Below, one piece after another: positions 22,187-35,092 of a stretch of 64,000 nucleotides of DNA. Location: assembly GCA_022592435.1 (NCBI GenBank), contig JABYQS010000077.1, positions 1 to 64,000 on the forward strand. Reading direction: 5' to 3'. The notes beneath the pieces were generated by a model. That model was not told the origin of the DNA. It was given only the letters and a program-made list of their open reading frames with translations, and did not search any database. Positions within the stretch are counted from its first letter, which is position 1. Each line of letters opens with the position of its first letter. This DNA comes from Cerioporus squamosus (Eukaryota > Basidiomycota > Agaricomycetes > Polyporales > Polyporaceae). A program made the translations under genes and the position numbers.

Positions 22187-24967
22187 TATCTAGGCCCAAT
22201 TCGAGCGAGTCCCTTATCCCGACTTCCTCACTGCGATACCCCACCCGGTCCCTCTCCCCTTGCTTGCCTACTATCACTCGTAGAACCCGATCTGCTACTA
22301 TGGACAGTGCTCTGCTCCCCTACCTATCTCTGCTGTAATGTCCCCCTCCCCTTCCTTCTTCGTCCGGCTCGTGCTGGACGTCCGGACACTTGCGCTCGTG
22401 GTGCTTCTGTTGTCATACACGTTTACGACCTCTCACGACTTCCCGTGCTTCCACTTACGCTGTTTATTCCCAACGTCATTTTGCTTGTATTCCTTCCTTG
22501 TACTCGTACATTGTACTCGGTGCGTGTCATGTCTTCTTTCAGCTTTTACGACTTGTTACGACTCCCTTACATAGCCTCAGTTGTAGGACTGCGTGTATCC
22601 CTCTGTCTTGAATGTAGTGTCTTCATAGCTCAGGCTGATTGTGAAATCGAAATCAAGCTGCGGTAGGACCATGGACAGAGTAACGGAAGAAAGGCTGACT
22701 CTCAAGTACACGTCCGATCCCGGGACGCAAATTATGCAAGATGAATAGCGGTCGTGCACTTGCACGATGACGGAAGCAAAGAACCACGTTTAGGTGAAGT
22801 GTTCGGCATTCGTAACCTAGTGCATCGCATGTCGTGACTACTTATTAGATACATGTGTAGAAGTCTACTGACGGCGATTAGGCAGAAACTCCTAGGGCGA
22901 TACGGTACGGCTGGCCGGACACGCAAAGAGTCAAGACCTGCACCTCGGGACGACAAGTGTGATGAATGTCGCGGATGTTGCCAGTTGTGGGTCGTGACTA
23001 TGAGAGGCTCGCATAGAGTACACATAGTAATCGGGGCAAGGGGGTTTGACCCGTGTCAGGACCAAAAGACCTATGTTGGAGGATCGAAGAACAGGCGCAA
23101 CGTAGCATTCCTGAAGGGTGCATGGGCGTGCTCGGGGCAGGTTGACGGAAGGCTTCCGAGGAGCATTGCCTGAGAGCCCGAGATTGTTCTTCTAGGACAG
23201 GAGGAGACCACACCATGTACGAACGAACACTAGAATCAGCGACCTCCGGCGTGCATGCCCCTATGCCCTTCAACGCGCCGACCTAGACCGAGCGGATCAA
23301 GGCACGATGTCTGGACATTTGCTGGGAAGAGTCTCTTGCAGATAGTCTCTTGCACAGTACGTCGTCGCAGAGGGCCTCCAGAGTCGCAGCTGGCGAGGAG
23401 GATGTCATAGTACCGGCCAGGCGACGGAGATCATCTTGAAGACTTGACCAAACAGACGCCACTTGGCAACGAACGTTCCGACCAGCAAAACCCAACCTAG
23501 GCCTGCAGACAAGGCTCGAAGCGTGAGACCGGGATGTAGGAGCCAAGCAACGGTCGGCATACCTTGCCCCGACAGCATGTCGAAAGGGACTCAGGACTCC
23601 ACTCTGATCAATTTCGTGCCACCGTCTGGACGCCATCCCACGACCCACAGCCCTCCGGAATCAGCCTTCGGACATAGGGACCAGATTTTCCAAGCGAGTG
23701 GGCTAGGGCAAACCCTCACAGACTTCGCGTTCAGGGATAGGTCCTTCGTCGTGCTGACGTGTCGACCGAGGTGCCTGGGAAAACGAACGGGCCCATTCAA
23801 TGACTACAACAACGCGCAGAACAGTGCTTACCTGCGACATACCGTCTCCACTTCCGCGCGAAGCATGCAATACATCACCGTGCCGTTGCCAGACACGACT
23901 GGAAGCCCGTTTTACGTGTGCAGTCTGGAGAAAGTCCTCGGTGTCCTCGAGCGGAAAGTACGTCCTCACGTTCAAGAGCTGGATAGCTAACGAGGCCTTT
24001 GAGCATGATAAACAGTAATAACAGAGAACAGTAAGCTTGGTATGCGACTTGAAGGGGATGAGGAATGCGGCAGTCCAGAGGCAGCGTACAACAGCGCCTA
24101 CCTTAAGCGGATGCGAGCTGCTTCGGCAATTGCCAGATGAACTTGACCATAACTGCCATGTTCAGTACCGACAATCCCGTCCTGCGCACATCATCTATAT
24201 CTCTGTCTGTGTATCCGTATCATGCTCGCATCATGCTCGGGGCGTGAACATGCAAGTCATCTGAACTCTGACTCCGATCTCTGAGCTATGAACTAGGCAG
24301 TCTTCAGCGGATTGGGGGCTCCTTAGCGAAGCCTATCCTCAAAACGTGTGCGGCTCACTTGACCGACCAATCCGACGTGAGTGATGTCTGATTTAATGCC
24401 GTGTCCTCGACTTTATGCTCAATGCTCATCCCTTCACAGTCTCGGCACCGCTTAACGAGGCGCATGCCCGCCAGGAGGCACATCACAGCATCACAGGGTG
24501 CGCCGGCAGTCGTCTACTTGGACAGGCTCCCATTGTCTGGAGGGACACTTTGGCCCAACGCGCGCAGTACTCATGCCCGAACTACATGCCGCAGTGTTTG
24601 CGATCTATAGCAATGCAGGCCTTGTGCGAGACTGCCAGTGAGCCACCGCTCCTGATCATCGTCCTGCGCGGTTTCGGGAGTGCCTCTCATCAAGCATGTT
24701 TGCCACGAGGCGTCCCCCGAAGGGTCGCACTTCTTCTTTTGTCCTGTGCCACTCGGAATCGTCACTGTTCCAGTCCAGTGGGGTAGATCCGGTTATTCCG
24801 CCTCGTTGCCCTTTACTTCAAGGCATATAACCGATGCGCGAAAGTCGAGACTCCCTCGCCTAACCGAGCCTGACCGCCCATTTTTCCTCCCGAATTGCCC
24901 CAGCTTGTCTTGCTCTCGCCACTACTGTGTCTGCTAACATTGTCTGTACCTATACCCTGCTTGCGCT
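22187..24967. other. Long intergenic region, no supported gene
   Basis: The first 450 bases are pyrimidine-rich and probably belong to the 3' UTR of the Kelch gene. The rest has frames up to 175 codons but no protein-like composition, domain or consistent exon chain. The final few hundred bases are the DnaJ promoter. Confidence 0.5.
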
Positions 24968-26894
24968 ATGCCTGCATCCACGTCGGACGTGAACAAGCAC
25001 CTCGAGACGCTAGGTCTCGGGCCCGACGATCTCAACGAAGATGCCGTCAGGGTGGCCTATAAGAAACTGGTGAGCTGTTTCTGCCATGAACGCCGACGGG
25101 CGACCTGACCCTTACTTTCTTTCAAGGCTCTCAGGTGGCATCCGGATCGTCACAATGCTGATCCAGAGGAGTCGAAGGAAAAGTTCATTGAGGTGCGTAG
25201 CCCGCTGTCTGAACAACGCCATCGGGCTCGAACATATCCTTTCGTAGGTCAATGACGCCTACAAGGCTCTTGTACACGAGTGCAAAAAGCGAAACAAGCA
25301 TCACTGGCTCCGTAAAGACGGGGACGGTTCATCTACCCTACGCTCATTTTGGCCCGCTTCAACGCCTAGCGCGTCATCTTCGTCGAGTTCGACACCAAGC
25401 GCGTCTTCCTCTGGAGCTTCTTGCGCAACAGATAGCACCACGAAGCAGACGGAGATACCTACGGCGAAGCCGACAGATCCCACTTCCGCGAGACCCGCAC
25501 CCTCCACGAAGCCCCCACATTCACCACCCGCGAAGCACACAGACGTTTCATCTTCTGGAGCGAAGTCCTCATCCCATCGCGCACCGCAGTCTAAGGACGC
25601 GCGCGATACGTGTTCCGACAGGGCGCGTCGGTCTGGTGACCGCGAGTCGTCACATCTATCTCCTAGTACGGACCGTTCCCACCCCAGAGCATCTCACACG
25701 TCTTCTGCTGCGCCCAAATCACCACGGCCTTCAAGGCCATCTAATCTTCACCACCACGATGATGACTCCGATACATCATCTGAGGCTGAGTACGTGTTCC
25801 CGATCAAGTCTGACTGCGTGATTGTGCTCACATGAACCTTCTTCCCGCTCTATAGCTCTCTTCACGAGCACAAGCACCGACACCGTCACCATGGGAAGGG
25901 AAAGAAGCCCTCGCTCGGAGAAGACGACTACGAGTTCATCGACCTCGGGACGCCTCTCAAGCCGCTCCGGTCCCCGAAGCACCTCTCGACTACAAGCAAA
26001 GACAAGACAAAGACAAAGACTGGATCTTTCCCCTTCCCCTCACGCTCGAGGACCTGTACTTCGGCGCGAAGCACCACTATCGCGTCACACGGACGCTGCG
26101 CAGCGACAAGTCGTCAGATGCGCGCTCCTCGTACAAGACGCAAAGTGTGCGTATCGACGTTCATGTCTCCCCCGGGTGGCGGAACGGCACGCGTATTCGC
26201 GTTCCAGGGGTAGGCAACCAACGCCCAGACGGCTCGTTCCAGGACATCGTCTTTGTGGTCGAGGAGGTCCCGCATCCGCGCTTCACGCGCTCAGGAAACG
26301 ACATAGTTCTTCCTGTGCGTGTTCCCTGGCTAGATTCGCACAGCCGCCGTCCGTACCCTTCGCCCGACACCGACGAAGATGACGACAGCGTCCTCGGTAG
26401 CGAAGGAGGCAGCCGTGGTGGAGGGCGGTACCGGTTTGGCTTCGGACGATGGCGCCACCACGGACACGAGCACGAAGGCGACGAGCCTGAAGACGACGAA
26501 GTGTACGTGATGGGCCTCGACGGCGAGGAATACACCCTCCCCATCCCACGGACGCTGGTCGAGGCCGCGGACGGAACACGGATCTTCGGTGCGGGGATGC
26601 CTATTCGCAAGAACGGCAAGGTCGTGGGGAAGGGTGACTTGGTCATACGGTGAGTCTGTCTGCCCTTCGCGCCTCGCTTTCCCCGCACCCCGCATCGTGT
26701 CTTCGCCCCGATTCGGAGCGTTTCACGTTCGCTTCCTCTTTTTGCTTCTTCTCGTGTTGTTTCCCCGTGGGGTGGGCGATAGACTGACGTCCCCGCGCTA
26801 CAGATGGGACTTCGTCTTCCCGGAGTCCGACAAGCTGCAGACGTCACGCTGGCAGACCCTGAAGAACGCCATGCACCTGCGCTTCCAGGTGTAA
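24968..26894 (+). CDS. Class-B DnaJ (Hsp40) co-chaperone, with an apparent one-base deletion
   Basis: Exons: 24968-25069, 25127-25192, 25248-25789, 25856-26649, 26804-26894. The J domain is at the N-terminus with the HPD motif at residues 39-41 (RWHPDRHN), which stimulates Hsp70 ATPase. No Cys-rich zinc region follows. Instead there is a long Ser/Thr/Pro/Lys linker and a His-rich HEHKHRHRHHGK stretch, then the C-terminal substrate-binding domains (..DWIFPLPLTLEDLYFGAKHHY.., VSPGWRNGTRIRVPGVG, VEAADGTRIFGAGMP). In exon 4 the frame changes: up to about 25966 the good frame reads EDDYEFIDLGTPLKPL, and beyond about 25969 the good frame is shifted by one base (VPEAPLDYKQRQDKDKDW). One missing C in a CC run would explain it, so this is either an assembly error or a real inactivating mutation. 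Confidence 0.88.
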
Positions 26895-27740
26895 CGTCAA
26901 GTTCCCCAGCCTGACCTGCATCGTGGCTCGGTTGCCACGCCGCCGTCTAGAGTCCAGACGGCGTTCCCACATATCCTCATGTCTATTCGCGCCGTGTCCG
27001 GTGCCCTCCATGTGACAACCACAACATACAGTCATGCCTTCCGCCGCCGCCATTATGAACAGCGATTTCCGGATACAGCCAAAATGTAACATAATCGTAT
27101 GTACCATGACCACCTTCCTGACTGGATCTTGAATGGACGACTTGCGGCACGGTGTCTCTTCCGCCTCGTCCTCTTTTCTTTCCCTTCCATCGTTCCCTCA
27201 CTTCTTGGCTGTCCTTTCCGTATGTACTATTGGGCGCATTCTCTTCTGCCGCATCTCTTCTCTTCGTCTCTTCTTGCCTAAGGACCTTGTAGGTAGCACC
27301 ACCATCACCTGTACTTCTATGCATAGCGTCACCTTCCGGCTTCTGATCACCATGTACCATAAGTCGTATGCGTCTTCACCTCCCCAGCCTCGTGTGCCCT
27401 TCTCAGTGTTGACCCGTCCTTACGTTCGGTATCCCCGTTCTTTTTTCTCTTGGTATCTGAAAACGGGCAAAGTCAGCTCCCCGCTGTTCTGATGTGGTGG
27501 TGCAAAATCCACTCGGTCAGTATCTCTGAACCATACTTGATGGTGGTAGAGCGCGGAAGGAGATGGGATACCTCGCGACCGCGCCGTACGTACCTCCACA
27601 CCCCAAGGAACGAAGGGGATCGTGATCCTGTCGTAATGCACAAAAATGGTGCTTTTTTCCCTTCCGTTCCAATTGAACGAGACATGGTAAGTCGCCCGCA
27701 GTGGTTTGGAAAGGGCGACAAAAAGCTGCAGCCTTGTGTC
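26895..27740. other. Intergenic between DnaJ gene and tRNA-Asp
   Basis: This is a pyrimidine-rich 3' flank of the DnaJ gene. No coding frame or other RNA gene was supported. Confidence 0.5.
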
Positions 27741-27833
27741 CTCTCTGTCGGGGAGTCGAACCCCGCTTTCGCGCGATCTCGACACAAGAGGCGAAATGAC
27801 AGGCGCGTGTACTAACCGATATACTAACAGAGA
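27741..27833 (-). tRNA. tRNA-Asp(GUC) with a 21-base intron
   Basis: On the minus strand, a perfect 7-bp acceptor stem (TCTCTGT / ACAGAGA) encloses a D arm with GGTTAG, then anticodon stem CGCGC / GCGCG. The loop CTGTCA..C holds anticodon GTC. A five-base-pair T arm with TTCGACT and discriminator G complete it. The anticodon loop is interrupted after position 37 by 21 bases, the canonical tRNA intron site. Without it the gene is 72 bases. The B box GGTTCGACTCC is intact. CCA is not encoded. Confidence 0.93.
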
Positions 27834-30800
27834 CACGTTGTACAATCCAATGGTTGGTATATGTGCTATGCCCTTAGGCTCGCGACGAAAGCAAGCCGAG
27901 TCGACCGTACCTCGACAATACTTATACAGTAGTCATCTGCAGAGTAGATCTATATTGACTGTGTGACACCTACATCGACCCTGCACATACTACATGCCAA
28001 AAGTCACTCGCCGAACGAACCCGACGGGGAGCGGAAGATACCGCAGGAAGCGAAGCCCACACCAACTACAACCACTTAAACACCATCTCTGCTGTTGCTG
28101 CGAGCAGAGCGTTACAGTGGACCGGTACCGCGTCAGGACCACAACCACCCCGGGATCCGAAGAACCCACCCGGACTCTCGAAGTGTCACCCCGGAGCGTC
28201 GTAGCATCAGCGTCTTATGTCTTTTGAGAGTTAAGGACACAGTGCAGGCCACATACCGATACCGAGTCCCGGCACCGCTACAACCACTGGCTGCATCTCC
28301 CGTCACGCCCTGTGATCCTGGACGTCGTCGACTCGTCCACAGAAGCCTCAAGGCGACCAGCTCTGGAACGCCGGGATGGGGCGTCGTTGGATTGATTGCA
28401 CAGGCTGAACTGTAGGAGATGGGGAAGACGCACTCGGAGAACGCAAGGCACACGATGCGTGTGTCTCTCGTTGGTGTTCCGTGGCTGACGGGTGGACCGA
28501 TAGAAGTACGTCTGTGCGTGCCTGACGAGAGGACCAGCTCCAGGTACGGGACGGACGTCGCTGCCATGCTTAGGCACATCATCGGTGGACGGACGTGCAC
28601 CGACGAGGAGGTTCTGGCTGTCGCCGCCGCAGCCACCACTCGCCGCACGCCGCCCTTCTCCAGGGGGACATGGGGCTTGCAGCCCACGTCACGGCCTGGG
28701 TCTACAGGCGCACAAAGCTTGCGCTGATCCTGGGCTGCGCCTGCAAGCATCTATCGGTCAGAAAGCGCCAAACGGCAGCACGGCGGATAACACCAGAGCT
28801 TTGCTCACGCTGCGACAGAACCTCCGCTCCCAACCGGACACGATGCGGACATTTGACGGTGGCATCAAGCGTGCGCCCGCACCCAGCTTCACCTTTGCGA
28901 CGGTACGAACGGCTTGCTGACACGCTGGCTCACGAGTTGGGCGTCGAGAGCCTCCGCTGGACACGGGCATGGAGAGGCACAGTATCGTATAAAGCACCGC
29001 GCTCCATGAGCGCAAACCTTGAGGAGTATTCTCCATTTGCATTGAAACTTGAGCGGGGTGCATTGGCCGGCTAGAGACGGGCAGGTCTGACAACGGTCTT
29101 CGTGCCGATGTCTACCCTGAAGTGACGGACGGACGTGTGCGGGAATGATTGAGCATGGGAGGAACGATGGTCGAGAGGTCGCGGCCCATCCCAGCAAGGT
29201 TCACCAAGGGACTGCAGAGGACAGTAAGGATGTAGCCAGCATGTAACAGGTAGCCACTGGACGATGAAAGGGTTGCAGCGCGTGTGGGCCCTGCGGGAAA
29301 TCCATCGAGGACCAGGGCGAGAGGTGTCCAGCCGGCGCGCCCGAGCAGATGGAGAACCCGCGTCGTGAGAGGTACGTCAGCGCCGGGGAAGCCACAAGGC
29401 CACGACGCAGCTGCAATGTTGCGTTCGCAAACTCCGTTGGGAAGGAGGAACCGCGGCCTCCAGTCCGACGTCCTCGCGCGCTGACACTCTGACAGTGACA
29501 GCCCTTCTGCCACTGTGGGTGTGGATGTGGCGCGCGCTCGAGGTGATGAGCGGCAACGATCATGGCTGGCGGTGGGCGGCGCTCGCACTCGGTGACCGCG
29601 TCGCCGCCGTAGGCTGGGAGTCGTGACAGATGAGAATGTCAGGTTGAGGGTGTCGTCAGGAAAGCCCGGTGATGGCAAGTATCCAGGCGCATATCGGTCC
29701 GATGCGGTCATCTTGGGGTGTGAAGTGAGCTTGAGGAAGGGCAAGGGCAGGAGATTCAATGCAAGTCTAGGGGCCTGGATGGATAGAATTCGAGAGCGCG
29801 TTCGTTTAGCGGTGGGTGGGCGCGACAGAAGCTTGGATAGAGTTCCGCAAGGGAACAGCCCTACATGCATTGTCTCTCAGCGCGCAGAAGCACAAGGCAT
29901 GGGACAAGGAACGCACCGTGGACCATGATGCATGAGGGCCTGACACCCGAGGCGACGCGTACGAGGGGGAGCATACGGAGGTACCGCAGGGATTTCACAT
30001 CGTGCAGGCGGGATGCTGGGATGAGCGCAGCGTCGACGCTGGAGTCGCAGAAGGACGGGGAGGAAGTCGAGAAGTGGATGTACGGAATTAGGCAGATGGG
30101 CGGGCAGCGCGCACGCACCAGGGCGGCGAGGCTAAGCAGATCATGCCCGGCTGAGCGCGGTCCTCGTTCTCATAAGTACGGGCACTCACCGGGGTGCGGA
30201 GAGTTTCCTCTGCTGAACCCACATTCCTCCCTTCTTCTGCGCCCAGCGTGCACGGGAAGCACGAAGCGGTAAACACGCCGGGCGAGGAGACGGAGGAGGA
30301 CACGGTGCGGAGGCAATGTCGTCCTCCATTGACCTCCCGAGTCTATCACCGATTGCCGGTCTGGCGCCCGTCTCCCATTGGCCCCTCCATATGCCGGCCC
30401 ACCGGTAAATAGCGATCTCTATACTCGCCTCCTCCCATCCTCCCCCCATCTTCCCCCGCGCTCTCTCGACCATCCTCACCTGCGAACTCCTGCTTTCTGC
30501 CCCGCAAAGTCCATCGAAAGCTGTCACGATGCGCGCATATATCCACCTCTGGATCACCTCTTGCGGCGAAGACCACTCAATGGACCCCCACTAGCCGCTA
30601 TGATGAGAACTCTCGTTAAACTGCGGCGTGAACCCCATGCTGATCACCACATACCGTTCATGCCACCAACTCGCCATTTCTCCGCCATCGTCATCCCGCA
30701 GTGCCCGGTGCACCTGCGCGAACCAGTCTCGAAGTCTCGACGCCGTCCGGACTGCAGACCCTCTCCTCCTCCCCTGGTCTCCACGCCTCAGCTGCGCTGC

Positions 30801-31821
30801 CGCCCAGCAGCGGGTGAGCGCATCAACCAGCCCACACGCGTCTCCTCGCGTAGCTTATCACTGATCCGCGCCCACGAGTGGACGCTCATTCTGCACTCCG
30901 CCCATGGACACCCAGTTTCACGATGCGGTTCTTGGTCCCAACGCCCGCAACGACGGTCACGCACGCATGCATATAAGCCATCACTAGCGTGAGTACCAGT
31001 GAATTTCCTTCTCCTCCCAGCTCCCTTCTCCTCGCGCACATGTCGACCCCCTCGCTAGAGCCTAGGCTGACCTCCGTTCCGCCACTCCACACAGTTCCGA
31101 TATTCAAAGTCATGATCAAAGTCAGCCTCCTCCAGCCGCCGCCACCATCGTGAAGCGGTTATGCCTCCGTGCCTTCTTCTTCTAGCTGTGTACTTCAGGT
31201 CTCAGGCTGTCCTCTAGGCATTCCCGCTTCTGCCCTACCGGCTGCTACTGCTCGCTTCATAACCATACGCGCCGCGCTGGGCTTCTACTCACCCTCTGCT
31301 CGTCGATGTCGTCATAGCCGTCCCCTGCGCCAGACTACTCTCGAGCGCCCTTCTCTTGACGCTGCACACTGTCGCGCAAAGGCAAACACAAACCCTGGAA
31401 AAGACACAAGGCACGTATAATCCTAATATATGTATGCTATATCGACATATGAAGACAGAGAGAGAGGAGCTAATCAGACATTACATAGGTTCGCGACCAT
31501 ATACGACATCCGCGGAGCCCCGGGTAGCCGGGGGCACCTCTACCTGTCGGGGTATAGGACGGGAGCGGAGCAGAGCATGAGAGAGGACGGAGGACGAAAG
31601 AGACCGAGGCGGATTAGGATGGGGGCTGGATATCGATATAGGTATGTTGCTTCCGTCGGAAACCTCATGAATGACATATACAGCGTCGTGAAGACCAGAG
31701 CAGAGGTGGAGCAGAGAGTCCGGGACCGGACGGGAGGAGTGCGGGGAACGGTGGTGAGGGAAAAAGGAGAGCGAGGTGAGAGGCGGGGATGGGAGGGGGA
31801 AGGACGGGGACGGCACCCGGG
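27834..31821. other. Long intergenic region, no supported gene
   Basis: There are frames of up to about 250 codons on the minus strand (29112-29870, 28133-28750), but these are Arg/Pro/Ser-rich without domains and look like chance frames in GC-rich DNA. No repeat copies from the elements in this window were seen. Confidence 0.5.
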
Positions 31822-34800
31822 TCATACGAGGAGGAGGCTCGCCCACTGCATGCGGAGGCACGCGCGCCAGTCCGGGAAGACGGGGTGCTCGCCGGGGCGC
31901 GTCATGCGCATGATGCTCACGCGCGAGTTCCAGACGTCCTCCATCATCGTCTGCGCGAGGAGGATGTTGCCCATCGTCGCGTCCTGCATGAACAGCCGGT
32001 GCTTGATCACCTCGCGCACCATCTGGTTGTCGGTCATGCACCCGGCGAGGTAGAGTGGGAACACGAGCGTGCGGTCGTAGTTCGACGGCGGCAGCTCGTT
32101 GAGCAGCTTTAGCATCTGGTCGACGCTGTTCATGATCTCAGGCACACCTGTGGAGGCTGGGTCAGCGGATGGGCAACATCGGACCGAGGTGAGTGCGCCG
32201 TACCTGGTACAGACTCGCTGAGGACGGTGTGCAGATACAGCACGGCAGCCTCGCGGAACATCTCGCCAATAATGTGCTTCTTGTTGTCTACTGGCGACAT
32301 AGCCGACCTCGACCCCGCCGACATCCCCGGCTGCGGCGACGACATGAGCACCGCGAGCCCCGCGGGCGTCATATCCAGCCCGCCCCCAAGGGACGACGAC
32401 GACTGTCCTGCGTGACCGCCAAAGTCGTCGCCGTCGATGCGCTTCCCCGTCGCGCGCTCCCGCAGCTCCTTCTCGATCGCGTCCCCGCGCCGGATGAGCT
32501 CGCGCACGCTCAGGCTGCCGCTCCGCAGCTCCGACGTCTTCCAGTTCGCGAGCGCGGACACCTCGGCGATCGCAAGGAGCGCTTCGTCGGGGCACCCGGA
32601 GAGCGTGTCCATGCGCAGCTCAGAGTGCTGCCCGCTTGCGCCGGCGGGGTTCGCGTTCGTCGCCCAGAAGCCTGCGCCGCCTCCGAAGAGGCGCTTGTAC
32701 AGCGACAGGTAACGCGGCGGCTGCATGAGCGTGATGCTCGCAAAGATGTCGACATACTGCAGGTAGGTATACACGGAATATCATCAGCGCCCGCAATGGT
32801 TGCAATACAGAAGGAAGGAACACCACGCGACCATGCGTGAAGAGAAGAGAGACGCACCATCGTTGCCTTGGCCGCGAACCGGCCTGCGGGCGACATGTTG
32901 AGGAGCGTGAGCTTCGGGTTCTCCTCGTTGTAGATGCCCGTCTGCGAGAGCCACTCGCAGGCGTACTCGAGCGGCGCCGCCCAGTCCGTCGAGCCGCCGC
33001 CGAGCATCGAGTACGCGATGAGCTGCACGGCCGCGACGGCGTCCGAGTCCTGAAACTGGCCCGTGCCGTTCGTCTGCGGGGCGTGCATGAGCCGGTAGAG
33101 CGCGCGGTTGTAGAACTGCCGTGGCGGCGCGGTCTCGCTGTCGGGGTCCTCGAGGATTGGGGTCGCGCTCTGTGCCATGCGTGCCCGCGCGTGGTGCAGA
33201 GCGGCGAGGGCGCACAGGGAGAGCGCGACGGCCCCGTCTGGCTCTGCTTGCACGATCTGTGAAGAGACAGCGTGAGGTCAGCGATCAAGTTCGATTGCAG
33301 AGTACGTCAAGGATGCGGGGAGAAAGGGGACGATCTCGCGGCTCGCAGAAGCATCGGGGATCAAGCGGACGCGTTCTCTCCTCGATGCCTGTCTGACACC
33401 GGGGAGAACAACGACGGTGCGTGGCTCGTCGGCTCTTTGCGAATGAATGCCGTGCTCACGCCCGTGATGTAACAGGTGGTACGCGTTGCGTGCAGTCTAA
33501 CAACACTCACAGGCAAGAGAATATTCGTCAGCGAATCCCCGGCGAATACGTATTGCAACTCTCGGACATATTTGAAGTAATACGAGATGTACTCGTCCTG
33601 GCGGATCGAGGGCGGCGGTATAGCTGGTGTTCGGGGTGCTGGTGGCGGCATCGACATGGGCATGCCCTGGCTCGACAGTCCAAACCCAGCGGAGTAAGGT
33701 AGCTCTTCGTTTCCGGACATGGAGAGCGGTGGCGAGGGGAATCCGTACATGGAGTCGGGGAGGCTTGCGCTGGAGGGGTTGTGCAGGAGGGACGTCATGG
33801 GAGGCACCTGGTGGCGGGAGGAGGAGGCGGCGGAGATGTTATGCGACCAGTCGGAGTCTGCGAGAAGCTCGGTCAGCACTGACAAATTCCGACAAAGTTG
33901 ACGACGTCTTCCGCAGCCGGCTTCGGGCACGCGGTCGAGCAGCAGGGCGAAGAGAGAAGACAGACACGTAGCGAACACGCAGTCGCGGACGAGGTGGGGT
34001 GGGGACTTACCGGGTATGGCGTTGGCGAGCCCGGGGAGGTGGTATGGCGCGCCGGGCATGTAGCCGGCGTCGCGTCGGTGGTAGGTCTCGCGCGCACTCA
34101 TGCTGCGGCGGAGAGACGTCTGGGGGCCGGGGCCGGCGACGCCTGGGGTCGGGGGCTGGGAGGACGCGAGGCCGGTGGAGTGCCAGGGCTGGCGGGGCTG
34201 GCCGCGTATAAGGCCCATGCGGGAGAGCTGCTCTTTGATGCTGGCCTTGTATGCGGCAACTTTCTCCTTGTCCTGTGCAGGGGCGAAGCCGCAATTCGAA
34301 ATCAGGCCCGATGGGGGATGATATCACGGTCGCGATGACGAGGACGGTCAGATTGCGGCCGGGACGCGAGAGCCAATCGACCAGGGCAGGGAACAGAACA
34401 GGGGGACACAGGACGCCAGCAAGCAGACCAACGCGGGGAGAAGGGGGAGATGGGGGGACGCGATGAGCACTGTCTTCGGTGGTGGCGCAACATGGCAATG
34501 AGATAGACGCACCCGCATCCAGTCGGGCCGCTTGGGCCCCCATCCGAGGCACTTTATGCGGAGGCGGAGACAGGTCTTGCAGGAGTCGCCTTCGCGTTCT
34601 TCGTCGCATTTCTGGGGAGAGGGGGAGGGGAGGGGTAAGCGTGTGCGCGACGGGAGGTGATGCTGGGATCACGTCGAGACGGACGACTGCGGGATGATGC
34701 TCACCTTGCGTCGGACGCGGCACGTCCTGCGGGTTCGGGCAGGGCGGGGGCGAAGAGCGGGACGTGAGCACAGGCAGGGGCACGAGAAGCGGGGGAGAGA

Positions 34801-35092
34801 CAGAGAAGGGAAGGGAAGGGAAGGAAGGGAAGGGAGGGAAGGAGAGGAGAGACGCGTACCAGCAGCCGCCTTTTCCGGCCGAGGAGGAGCGCGTGAGGTC
34901 AGTCATTGCGCGTGTCGGGGTGCTTCGTGAGCTTCTGTCGCGAGGGGAGTCGCGGTCATCGGCGCGGGGGGCGTAGAGGGAGGTTGTGGCGGACGCGGGG
35001 GACGCGTTCGCGGAGGGGCCTTCGGAGGGGAGCTCGGGGGACGGGGAGTTGCTGTCTCCGCTGGACGGGGAGGGCAGGGCGTGGAGAGCCAT
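31822..35092 (-). CDS. Zn2Cys6 transcription factor, Fungal_trans_2 type, copy A
   Basis: This minus-strand gene starts at ATG 35092 (MALHALPSPSSG..) and stops at 31822-31824. Exon 1 (35092-34860) ends within the Trp codon of GGCW. A 22-base micro-exon (34726-34705) gives TCRVRRK. Exon 3 (34611-34513) gives KCDEEREGDSCKTC..PDWMR. Spliced, the zinc cluster is C77-x2-C80-x6-C87-x8-C96-x2-C99-x6-C106, the DNA-binding motif of fungal Gal4-type regulators. A Ser/Pro-rich linker follows, then a long helical region (..ISYYFKYVRELQYVFAGDSL.., ..LALCALAALHHARARMA-like.., ..GFWATNANPAG.., ..ALLAIAEVSALANWK..) resembling Fungal_trans_2. The protein ends QWASLLLV. It is a nuclear regulator with unknown targets. 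A paralogue with the same plan lies at 51896-54459. Confidence 0.9.

Noticed and set aside
25252..25821. 189-codon frame overlapping the DnaJ linker
   Set aside because: The in-phase DnaJ exon 25248-25789 explains this region. The frame is a His/Arg/Ser-rich shadow of the Ser/Pro-coding strand.
29112..29870. 252-codon minus-strand frame
   Set aside because: No domain, irregular composition, and no conserved-looking motif or intron signals.
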